Shown piece by piece: positions 16,846 to 23,977 of a stretch of DNA of 64,000 nt. The translations under genes were made by a program, and so were the position numbers. The stretch covers positions 62,001 to 126,000 of the forward strand of contig NZ_BJTC01000001.1 in the NCBI RefSeq assembly GCF_006829085.1, written 5' to 3'. The stretch comes from Chryseobacterium sp. ON_d1 (GTDB lineage Bacteria; Bacteroidota; Bacteroidia; Flavobacteriales; Weeksellaceae). The first letter of the stretch is position 1; each line of letters starts with the position of its first letter. A model generated the notes under the pieces. The model was not told the origin of the DNA and did no database searches. It was given only the letters and a program-made list of their open reading frames with translations.

Positions 16846-16878
16846 ATCCTTGTCAAGGTTCAAAACCTTGACAAGGAT
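16846..16878. repeat. palindromic dispersed repeat, copy 2
   Basis: ATCCTTGTCAAGGTT and AACCTTGACAAGGAT around a 3-base loop (CAA), the same arms as at 3613-3645. It begins 7 bases after the argF' stop codon. It could act as an RNA stem protecting or separating mRNA segments. Confidence 0.85.
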
Positions 16879-16910
16879 AGGAAATAGCAAGGATCTCAAA
16901 AACGATTACA

Positions 16911-17705
16911 ATGAAAGAAAAGTTATACATCATAAAAATTGGCGGAGCTTTAATTGACGATGAGGAATTATTAACCCAATTTCTAGAGCAATTTTCTGAA
17001 ATTCAGGAAAAGAAAATCCTTGTACATGGTGGAGGTAAATTGGCGACAACACTTGCTGACAAACTGGGAATCGAGCAGAAAATGATCAATGGAAGAAGGA
17101 TTACGGATAAAGAAACTCTGGATATTGTAACGATGGTGTATGCGGGAGGAATCAATAAAAATATTGTTGAAAAGCTGCAGCAGAAAAAATGCAATGCCAT
17201 AGGTTTTTCCGGAGCAGACGGAAACTTAATTAAAGCTAAGAAAAGAGAACATCCTGAAATAGACTTTGGATTTGTGGGAGATATTACCAAGAAAAGTGTA
17301 AACAGGAAGCTGGTTTCAAAACTTATCAAGTTGGATCTTGTTCCGGTATTTTCAGCGATCACTCACGACAGAAAAGGAAATCTTTTCAATACCAATGCGG
17401 ATACCATTGCTTCTGTGATCGCGCAGGCTTTGTCAGAGAAATATGAAGTCGAACTTTTGTATTGTTTTGATAAGGAAGGAGTTTTAGAGGATGTCAACGA
17501 TCCGGAATCAGTGATCAAAAGTGTGACTGAAGAAGACTTTACCGTATTAAAAGAAGAAGGAAAACTTCACAAAGGGATTTTACCCAAACTTGAAAATGCT
17601 CTCGGAGCGATAAAGAATAATGTCAATAAAGTGTTTCTGATCAAAGAAACAGAACTGAAAAACCATATAGAAAATCATCATGCAGGAACTGAAATCTGTT
17701 TATAA
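16911..17705 (+). CDS. argB: acetylglutamate kinase
   Basis: Phosphorylates the gamma-carboxylate of N-acetylglutamate. The 264 residues have the amino-acid-kinase start KIGGALID (8-15), the glycine loop LVHGGGKLAT (37-46) and FNTNADTIAS (about 160-169), all as in ArgB. The length is that of the short, arginine-insensitive-looking class, though sensitivity cannot be read directly. The stop overlaps the start of the following deacetylase gene by 26 bases, indicating tight coupling. Confidence 0.95.
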   Translation: MKEKLYIIKIGGALIDDEELLTQFLEQFSEIQEKKILVHGGGKLATTLADKLGIEQKMINGRRITDKETLDIVTMVYAGGINKNIVEKLQQKKCNAIGFSGADGNLIKAKKREHPEIDFGFVGDITKKSVNRKLVSKLIKLDLVPVFSAITHDRKGNLFNTNADTIASVIAQALSEKYEVELLYCFDKEGVLEDVNDPESVIKSVTEEDFTVLKEEGKLHKGILPKLENALGAIKNNVNKVFLIKETELKNHIENHHAGTEICL

Positions 17706-18762
17706 TAAAGAAGAACTGTTGAATAACGCAGTTGGATTGCTTAAGAATTTGATTGAAATTCCTTCATTCAGTAAAGATGAATTCAATACGTCGGTAGAGA
17801 TTGAGAATTTTTTCAAAAAACACCAGATTCCTACAAAGCGTTTTAAAAATAATATCTGGGCGGTGAACAAGCACTTTGATGTATTCAAGCCCTCTGTTTT
17901 GCTGAATACCCATCACGATACAGTGAAACCCAATAAAGCTTACACGCTTGATCCGTTTGTACCTATTGAGAAAGAGGGTAAACTGTTCGGATTGGGAAGC
18001 AATGATGCCGGAGCTTCTCTGGTTGCTATGGCGCAGGTTTTTTTACATTTTTATGATAAAGAAGATTTAAAATATAATTTAGTTATTGCTTTGACGGCCG
18101 AGGAGGAGATTTCAGGATTTGATGGAATCGAAGCCTTATTTCCGCAGCTACCCAACGTAGAGCTTGCCATTGTAGGAGAACCCACGCAGATGAACCTGGC
18201 GATTGCAGAAAAAGGACTTCTTGTGATTGATGGAGAAATGAAAGGAACTCCTTCTCATGCCGCTCATCCTAATGATGATAACTCAATTGTAAAATGTATG
18301 CAGGATCTGCAGAATATTCTTTCCTTTAAATTTCCAAAGGTTTCAGAATACCTGGGAGAAGTTAAAGTTACCTTATCAGGAATTCATGCAGGAGTACAGC
18401 ATAATGTTGTTCCGGAATCGTGCAATTTTACACTGGATGTGAGGGTGACAGATGAATACTCCAATCAGGAAGCATTTGAAATCATTCAGTCTCAGATGAA
18501 ATCTGCACTGACGGCAAGATCTTTCAGACTCAATTCTTCAAAGATCGAAATGGATCACCCGTTTGTAAAAGCTGGAATTGAAATCGGAAGGACCACTTAC
18601 GGATCACCTACCTCTTCAGATCAGGCAATTATACCATGCACATCAGTGAAGTTGGGGCCTGGAGACAGTAGGCGCTCCCATACTGCGGATGAATTTATCT
18701 ATATCCATGAAATAGAAGAAGGAATAGAAATCTACATCAGCATTTTAGAAAAAGTGTTATAA
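17680..18762 (+). CDS. argE: M20-family N-acetylornithine/acetylcitrulline deacetylase
   Basis: Zinc-dependent amidase that removes the acetyl group in arginine synthesis. The 360 residues show the M20 metal site: H78 and D80 (NTHHDT), D109 (GSNDAG), catalytic E141 followed by E142 (TAEEEISG) and the C-terminal RRSHTADEF histidine. Because the operon's carbamoyltransferase is the N-acyl type, its physiological substrate is probably N-acetylcitrulline rather than N-acetylornithine. Start codon lies inside argB. Confidence 0.9.
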   Translation: MQELKSVYNKEELLNNAVGLLKNLIEIPSFSKDEFNTSVEIENFFKKHQIPTKRFKNNIWAVNKHFDVFKPSVLLNTHHDTVKPNKAYTLDPFVPIEKEGKLFGLGSNDAGASLVAMAQVFLHFYDKEDLKYNLVIALTAEEEISGFDGIEALFPQLPNVELAIVGEPTQMNLAIAEKGLLVIDGEMKGTPSHAAHPNDDNSIVKCMQDLQNILSFKFPKVSEYLGEVKVTLSGIHAGVQHNVVPESCNFTLDVRVTDEYSNQEAFEIIQSQMKSALTARSFRLNSSKIEMDHPFVKAGIEIGRTTYGSPTSSDQAIIPCTSVKLGPGDSRRSHTADEFIYIHEIEEGIEIYISILEKVL

Positions 18763-18826
18763 AAAGAGAATTTAGTAACTAGAAACTAAAAGTTAGTAAA
18801 AAGGGCCACATAAAGGCTATAACTAA

Positions 18827-18855
18827 TTTCTAACCTCTAATTTTCTAACCTCTAA
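18827..18855. repeat. tandem 15-base repeat in the argE-argH gap
   Basis: TTTCTAACCTCTAA occurs at 18827-18840 and again at 18842-18855. Upstream TTAGTAACTAGAAACTAAAAG words are roughly complementary, so the 273-base gap can fold. Further on, 18870-18890 is GC-rich (CTCCGTCCGGCAGGCGCTAG). No gene is seen in the gap. Confidence 0.7.
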
Positions 18856-19035
18856 AATATATGTTTTGACTCCGTCCGGCAGGCGCTAGAAGTTTAGTTT
18901 TTAATAAGATTTATGCAAAAAAGAAAATTAGAAATGAAAACTTTACATAAGGAAATGTTTTTTTATAGTTAATAGTAATAAGGATTGCCTTGCCGGGCAT
19001 GTCAAGACCAACAAATATTTAAATCAAATATTATC

Positions 19036-20340
19036 ATGAAAAAAATATGGCAGAAGGATGACCTTGCCACCAATATATTAGTCAATAACTTTACAGTCGG
19101 TAAAGATCTTGACTTTGACGAACGTTTAGCCAAGTATGATGTTAAAGGTTCTATGGCCCATTGCAAAATGCTGGCAGAAACCGGGATTATCGCTCAGGAA
19201 GAATCAGAACAGATGTTATCTGTTTTAAACAGTATTTTATATAAAATTGAAGAAGGTAGTTTTGAAATTGATAAGGATGCTGAGGATATCCATTCTCAGG
19301 TAGAAGCTATTCTTATAGAAGAATTAGGAGATACGGGAAAGAAAATCCATACTGCGAGATCAAGAAATGACCAGGTTTTACTGGATATCAAATTGTATTT
19401 GCTGGATGAAATCCGTGAGATTACAGTGCTTACTGACGAATTTTTCCAGATCTTAATTCAACTGGCGGATCAGCATAAAAACATTCTGCTTCCTGGGTAC
19501 ACCCACTTGCAGATTGCGATGCCTTCATCATTCGGATTGTGGTTTGGTGCTTATGCCGAAGCCCTTTTGGATGATGTGGAAATGCTGTTTTCAGTAAAAA
19601 ATATTATTAATAAAAACCCATTGGGATCGGCAGCAGGATATGGATCGTCTTTTCCGATTAATCGTGAAAGCACAACATATAACCTGGGCTTCCAGTCAAT
19701 GAATTATAACTCGGTATATGCGCAGATGACCAGAGGTAAGTCAGAAAAGATGCTGTCTATGGCGATGGCTACTTTGGCAGGAACACTTGGAAAGTTTGCT
19801 TACGATGTATGTCTGTATCTGAGCCAGAATTTCGATTTTATCAGCTTTCCAAAGGAATTTACTACAGGAAGCAGCATTATGCCTCACAAAAAGAATCCGG
19901 ACATTTTTGAGCTGGTTCGTGCACGGTGCAACAGAATTCAGTCTCTTCCAAACGAACTGATCCTTTTAACAAGCAATCTGCCTTCAGGGTATCACAGAGA
20001 TGTGCAGCTGACAAAGGAAATTCTTTTCCCTGCGATAGATTCTTTAAAGGAGTGTCTTGAGATTTTAAGCTATACCTTACCGAATATTCAGGTAAAGGAT
20101 GGAATTCTGGAGGATGAGAAATACAAATACCTTTTCAGTGTGGAAAAGATCAATGAGGAGGTGAAAAATGGAAGTTCATTCCGGGATGCTTATGTAAAAG
20201 TAGGGCAGGAGATTGAAAACAATGAGTTTGAATTTGAACCCGGAAATCTTGAACATACCCACCAGGGAAGTATTGGAAATCTTTGTCTGGACAAAATAGA
20301 ATATCAGTTCAATAAACTGAAAAATAAATTATTGGGTTAG
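19036..20340 (+). CDS. argH: argininosuccinate lyase
   Basis: Splits argininosuccinate into arginine and fumarate, last step of the pathway. The ATG at 19036 (MKKIWQKDDL) gives 434 residues; an in-frame upstream extension to 18985 is repeat-derived and is not used. HTARSRNDQV (about 95-104) and the signature GSSIMPHKKNPD (about 276-287) with catalytic serine are present. It ends the operon and is followed by a 424-base repeat-rich gap. Confidence 0.97.
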   Translation: MKKIWQKDDLATNILVNNFTVGKDLDFDERLAKYDVKGSMAHCKMLAETGIIAQEESEQMLSVLNSILYKIEEGSFEIDKDAEDIHSQVEAILIEELGDTGKKIHTARSRNDQVLLDIKLYLLDEIREITVLTDEFFQILIQLADQHKNILLPGYTHLQIAMPSSFGLWFGAYAEALLDDVEMLFSVKNIINKNPLGSAAGYGSSFPINRESTTYNLGFQSMNYNSVYAQMTRGKSEKMLSMAMATLAGTLGKFAYDVCLYLSQNFDFISFPKEFTTGSSIMPHKKNPDIFELVRARCNRIQSLPNELILLTSNLPSGYHRDVQLTKEILFPAIDSLKECLEILSYTLPNIQVKDGILEDEKYKYLFSVEKINEEVKNGSSFRDAYVKVGQEIENNEFEFEPGNLEHTHQGSIGNLCLDKIEYQFNKLKNKLLG

Positions 20341-20764
20341 AATCTAAGCCATTAGGGTCATCAGAAACTTAAGCAAAAATCAGTGGAATTTCTAAATTAT
20401 TTTAGCCTGCTGTCTTTTCGTTGTGGAAACCTTAATCTTATAAATCTTATCTGCTTAAGTGACCTTAATGGTTTGATTTTATTCCGCTCTTTGAATTTGA
20501 TGATTGATCTTTAAACTGACTATGGTTGGAAATTGAAAGTAAAGCTGCTGCATAAAATTTTATAGGATATAAAATCTTTGCGCCTTAAAGCATAAAGTTA
20601 ATAAATTTCTTTTGCGTCTTCTAACAAAATAGTAGAAATGAAAAGTGTTGGTATACGCAAAGGCGCAAGGAATTGTATAATAGATATTACCTTTAAGACG
20701 CAAGAAAATCAAAGATTTTCATTAATTGAAATAGGAATGAATAATGAATTTAAAATAAAAAGGA
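20341..20764. repeat. repeat-filled gap after argH
   Basis: No gene is visible. A large imperfect inverted repeat pairs 20341-20376 (core CCATTAGGGTCA and ACTTAAGCA) with 20450-20480 (core CTTAAGTGACCTTAATGG). Next come TATAAAATCTTTGCGCCTTA (20568-20587), CGCAAAGGCGCAAG (20656-20669) and a 30-base segment at 20692-20721 starting TTTAAGACGCAAG. The last three modules recur in another order at 48065-48243. Confidence 0.75.
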
Positions 20765-21226
20765 TTATTCCAGATCAATTTTGAATTTGGTAGATTTTTT
20801 TACCTCGTGAAGCACAATGGAACTGTGGTATTGCCCGATATTGGGAATGTTTGAAATAACATTAACCGCAAATTCGTTATAAGAATTGATGTCCTTGGCA
20901 ATGATCTTCAGCATATAGTCATACTCTCCGGAAAGACTGATGATTTCCTGTACTTCATCATATTTTCCGATATGTTTCTCAAAAGTTTCCAATACTTTCT
21001 TGGATTGTTCCTTGAGACGAACATTACAGTAGACCACGATATTTAAACCCAGTTTTTCACGGTTTAAAAGCCCGACATACTTCTGAATGATCCCCTGTTT
21101 CTCCAATTGTTTGATTCGCTCATACGTAGGAGTGAAGGTAAGACCTATCTTTTCGGAAATTTCTTTAACCGATAGTGTAGAGTCTTCCTGAATAATGCTG
21201 AGAATCATTTTGTCTTTTAAATCCAT
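20765..21226 (-). CDS. Lrp/AsnC family transcriptional regulator
   Basis: A 153-residue DNA-binding protein with an N-terminal winged helix (LSVKEISEKIGLTFTPTYERIKQLE, about residues 17-41) and a C-terminal RAM/AsnC ligand-binding domain (SGEYDYMLKI). Such proteins bind amino acids and control amino-acid metabolism. It is convergent with argH and divergent from the pyrB leader, so it may regulate the arginine or pyrimidine genes or an unlinked target. No operator was identified. Confidence 0.93.
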   Translation of the reverse strand: MDLKDKMILSIIQEDSTLSVKEISEKIGLTFTPTYERIKQLEKQGIIQKYVGLLNREKLGLNIVVYCNVRLKEQSKKVLETFEKHIGKYDEVQEIISLSGEYDYMLKIIAKDINSYNEFAVNVISNIPNIGQYHSSIVLHEVKKSTKFKIDLE

Positions 21227-21313
21227 AGAATATATTTGAGTGTTAACAAAAATATTAATTTTAAATGAGAATAAGGAAATACTAAAGTTTTAAATTTATT
21301 TTAAACATAATTT

Positions 21314-21343
21314 TTGTAGGTTCATAAAATTGTTGTATCTTTG
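21314..21343 (+). promoter_or_regulatory. consensus promoter of the pyrB leader
   Basis: TTG at 21314-21316, a 19-base spacer and TATCTTTG at 21336-21343 match the Bacteroidetes consensus exactly. Initiation would fall near 21348-21350, on or next to the ATG of the leader ORF, which suggests a leaderless transcript. Confidence 0.85.
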
Positions 21344-21349
21344 CACCTA

Positions 21350-21421
21350 ATGAATAAAAAAGCATTTATATCATTAGATTTACCGGGCGAAAGCGCCCTT
21401 TACGATATTTATTGTTATTAA
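21350..21421 (+). CDS. candidate 23-residue leader peptide of the pyrB attenuator
   Basis: A short ORF read [17 protein letters not shown] then YDIYCY, ending with TAA at 21419-21421. Its stop codon overlaps the first base of the terminator stem, so a ribosome finishing this ORF would block the terminator. It sits on the predicted transcription start and contains the GC hairpin and the U-rich run of the leader. No homology is claimed; the case rests on geometry, and translation is unproven. Confidence 0.55.
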   Translation: MNKKAFISLDLPGESALYDIYCY

Positions 21422-21449
21422 GCGAAGATAGTTGTCTTCGCTTTTTTTT
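21385..21449 (+). promoter_or_regulatory. pyrB transcription attenuator (pause hairpin, U-rich run, terminator)
   Basis: GGGCG-AAAG-CGCCC (21385-21398) forms a small stable hairpin. A U-rich stretch (21399-21420) follows, then AGCGAAGA (21421-21428), a 6-base loop, TCTTCGCT (21435-21442) and a run of T to 21449, which is an intrinsic terminator 20 bases before the pyrB ATG. The order pause hairpin, U-rich run, terminator overlapping a leader stop codon is that of the enterobacterial pyrBI attenuator, which senses UTP. Confidence 0.75.
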
Positions 21450-21468
21450 ATGCCAAAAAATAAGAATT

Positions 21469-22359
21469 ATGTTTACGATTACAGAACTAAGCACCGAGAG
21501 AATCAACAGTATACTGACAGAAGCAATGGCTTTTGCCAATGGTAAAACTGCTAAAATTGAAGGAGAAGTTTTTTGCTCAAACCTTTTCTTCGAAGACAGC
21601 ACAAGAACAAAAACAAGTTTTGATCTTGCAGAAAGAAAACTGGGGCTTCAGGTAGTTCCTTTTGATGCATCACACAGTTCGGTAAACAAAGGAGAAAGTC
21701 TTTATGATACTGTAAAGACCATTGAAAGCATAGGAGTAAACCTTGTAGTGATCCGCGATAAAAAAGACAGATACTTCGAGGAACTGAAAAATATTAATAT
21801 TCCGGTGATCAACGGAGGAGACGGAACTGGAAACCATCCTTCACAATGCATGCTGGATCTGCTGACCATCTATCAGGAATTCGGAAAGTTTGAAGGGATG
21901 AAAGTAGGAATTGTAGGGGATGTAAAACACAGCCGCGTAGCCAACTCAAATGCAGAGGCACTGAGAAGATTGGGTGCTAAAGTTTACTTCTCAGGACCGG
22001 AACAATGGTTTGACGAAGGAGCCCTGATCAACGGAACTTATATGTCCGTAGATGAACTGATCGGTGAAGTGGATGTTCTGATGCTGTTAAGAATACAACA
22101 TGAAAGACATGATTCAGCAATGAGTTTCACCGCTTCGGAATACCATAAGAGATATGGGCTGACTAAAGAAAGAGAACATGCGATGAAAAAAGAAGCCATC
22201 ATCATGCATCCGGCTCCAATCAACAGAGGAGTAGAGATAGATTCCGACCTTGTAGAATGCGGAAGATCAAGAGTCTTCAAACAGATGCAAAACGGAGTAT
22301 TCGCCAGAATGGCGATTTTGAAAGATGCGCTGGAAAGCAAAGGATATACCTTTAAGTAA
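21469..22359 (+). CDS. pyrB: aspartate carbamoyltransferase catalytic subunit
   Basis: Forms carbamoyl-aspartate from carbamoyl phosphate and aspartate, the first committed step of pyrimidine synthesis. ATG at 21469 ([10 protein letters not shown]) gives 296 residues; a longer in-frame start at 21412 would run through the terminator and is rejected. The carbamoyl-phosphate motif STRTKTSFD is at 44-52, [12 protein letters not shown] follows, and LLRIQHER is the aspartate-side loop. No pyrR or pyrI gene is adjacent. Expression is probably controlled by the leader attenuator. Confidence 0.96.
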   Translation: MFTITELSTERINSILTEAMAFANGKTAKIEGEVFCSNLFFEDSTRTKTSFDLAERKLGLQVVPFDASHSSVNKGESLYDTVKTIESIGVNLVVIRDKKDRYFEELKNINIPVINGGDGTGNHPSQCMLDLLTIYQEFGKFEGMKVGIVGDVKHSRVANSNAEALRRLGAKVYFSGPEQWFDEGALINGTYMSVDELIGEVDVLMLLRIQHERHDSAMSFTASEYHKRYGLTKEREHAMKKEAIIMHPAPINRGVEIDSDLVECGRSRVFKQMQNGVFARMAILKDALESKGYTFK

Positions 22360-22474
22360 TTGTAAGAAGTAAAATGTACAAAGTACAATGTAAAGTAAAA
22401 TGTAAAGAATACATTATAGATTTTACAGATGATATTGTACAAAAGAAAAATAATAGAAAATCTAATTTTTAAAA

Positions 22475-23557
22475 ATGAAGAAAAAATTAATACTGGAGTC
22501 CGGTGAAGTGTTTCATGGAGAAGGTTTCGGAGCTGAATTGGAAACTGCAGGAGAAGTAGTTTTCAATACCGGAATGACAGGGTATCAGGAATTGATTTCT
22601 GATCCGTCGTATTGCGGTCAGATAGTTTGTATGACCTATCCGCTTATCGGAAATTATGGTATTAACCGTGATGATTATGAAAGTATTGAGCCGGCAATCA
22701 AAGGGCTTATCGTAAAAGAACTTTGCGATCTTCCTTCCAATTTCCGTACTCAGATTACTTTAGATGAATTATTTAAAAAGAAAAACCTTTCAGGAATTTC
22801 AGGAATTGACACCAGAAGGCTGACAAGAGTTCTTCGTAACCATGGAGTGGTAAAAGGAAAAATTGTAAACGCTGATGCAGATGAAGCTGCAGTAGCTTCT
22901 GAACTGAAAACAACAGTTTTCCCAACCAATCAGGTAGAAGAGGTTTCTACAAAAACACCTTACGCTAACCCAAACAGAGGTTTCAAAGTGGTATTGGTAG
23001 ATTTCGGTGCCAAACTGGGAATTATCAGAGAATTATCTCAAAGAAACTGTGATATCATTGTGGTTTCTCAGGATACCACAGCAGAAGAAATCCTGTTGAT
23101 GGATCCGGACGGAATTATGTTGTCAAACGGTCCTGGTGATCCGGAAGATGTACCGCATGCTTTAGATATGATCAGAGGATTGTTAGGAAAAGTTCCAATC
23201 TTCGGAATCTGCTTAGGTCACCAGTTAATTGGTCTTGCCTGCGGAGCGAAAACGTTCAAACTGAAATTCGGACATAGAGGAGGAAACCACCCGGTATTGG
23301 ATTTAGAGAAAAATACAGTAGCCATTACTTCTCAAAACCACGGATATGCGGTAGATCAGGAAAGTTTAAAAGGAACAGACCTTATCGAAACGCACATCGC
23401 ATTGAACGACAGAACAAACGAAGGGCTAAAACACAAAATCCACCCTTGCTTCTCAGTTCAGTACCACCCTGAAGCGAGCCCGGGTCCTGAGGATGCAAAC
23501 TACCTGTTTGATGAGTTTATCGATTTAATGTACCAATTTAAAAATGTACCAGTTTAA
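22475..23557 (+). CDS. carA: carbamoyl-phosphate synthase small (glutaminase) subunit
   Basis: Hydrolyses glutamine and channels ammonia to CarB for carbamoyl phosphate, which feeds both pyrB and the arginine carbamoyltransferase. The 360 residues show the N-terminal CPSase domain and a class I glutaminase domain with the nucleophile in GICLGHQLIG and the His/Glu of QYHPEASPGP. The last residues (YQFKNVPV) are encoded by a repeated word, ATGTACCA..., that looks like intergenic repeat captured by the frame. The gap before it (22360-22474) is made of similar GTAAAATGTA words. Confidence 0.96.
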   Translation: MKKKLILESGEVFHGEGFGAELETAGEVVFNTGMTGYQELISDPSYCGQIVCMTYPLIGNYGINRDDYESIEPAIKGLIVKELCDLPSNFRTQITLDELFKKKNLSGISGIDTRRLTRVLRNHGVVKGKIVNADADEAAVASELKTTVFPTNQVEEVSTKTPYANPNRGFKVVLVDFGAKLGIIRELSQRNCDIIVVSQDTTAEEILLMDPDGIMLSNGPGDPEDVPHALDMIRGLLGKVPIFGICLGHQLIGLACGAKTFKLKFGHRGGNHPVLDLEKNTVAITSQNHGYAVDQESLKGTDLIETHIALNDRTNEGLKHKIHPCFSVQYHPEASPGPEDANYLFDEFIDLMYQFKNVPV

Positions 23558-23568
23558 CAATAATTAAA

Positions 23569-23928
23569 ATGATCAATTTCGAAAACAATCCTTTAATTGA
23601 AAAGACTGTTAAGTTCTCATTAGACATTATAGAGTACTGTGAATTATTGGAAAGTAAAAAGAAATTTATTATTGCTAAACAATTATTACGTTCCGGAACA
23701 AGTATTGGAGCAAATTCTTTTGAAGCACAAAATCCATACAGTAAAAAGGATTTTGTGAATAAAATCAAAATTGCGGCTAAAGAGCTTGAAGAAACAAAAT
23801 ATTGGTTATATCTGTGTAAACACTCTCAAAGTTATCCATTTAATGAAAATTTGGAAGCGCAGATTATAGAAATTGGAAAGATTATTTATAAAATTTTAAG
23901 CACGAGTTTATCAAATGAAAACAGTTAG
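23569..23928 (+). CDS. four-helix-bundle protein (23S rRNA intervening-sequence S23 family)
   Basis: A 119-residue all-helical protein of the S23/IVS family. LLRSGTSIGANSFEAQ (about 45-60) and FVNKIKIAAKELEETKYWL are the conserved helices. Members occur inside rRNA intervening sequences and also as stand-alone genes; they form pentameric bundles of unclear function. Here it lies 11 bases after carA and 49 before carB, splitting a pair that is normally adjacent. It is probably a small mobile or selfish insertion that is co-transcribed. Confidence 0.9.
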   Translation: MINFENNPLIEKTVKFSLDIIEYCELLESKKKFIIAKQLLRSGTSIGANSFEAQNPYSKKDFVNKIKIAAKELEETKYWLYLCKHSQSYPFNENLEAQIIEIGKIIYKILSTSLSNENS

Positions 23929-23977
23929 TAACATTGTTACACTGTTAGACTGATAAATTGTTACATTTTAAACCCCT

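Noticed and set aside
18985..19035. Extended N-terminus of ArgH
   Set aside because: Residues encoded by gap sequence with no family match; the ATG at 19036 gives the usual start.
21412..21468. Extended N-terminus of PyrB
   Set aside because: It would be translated through the terminator hairpin, and the real family start is at 21469.
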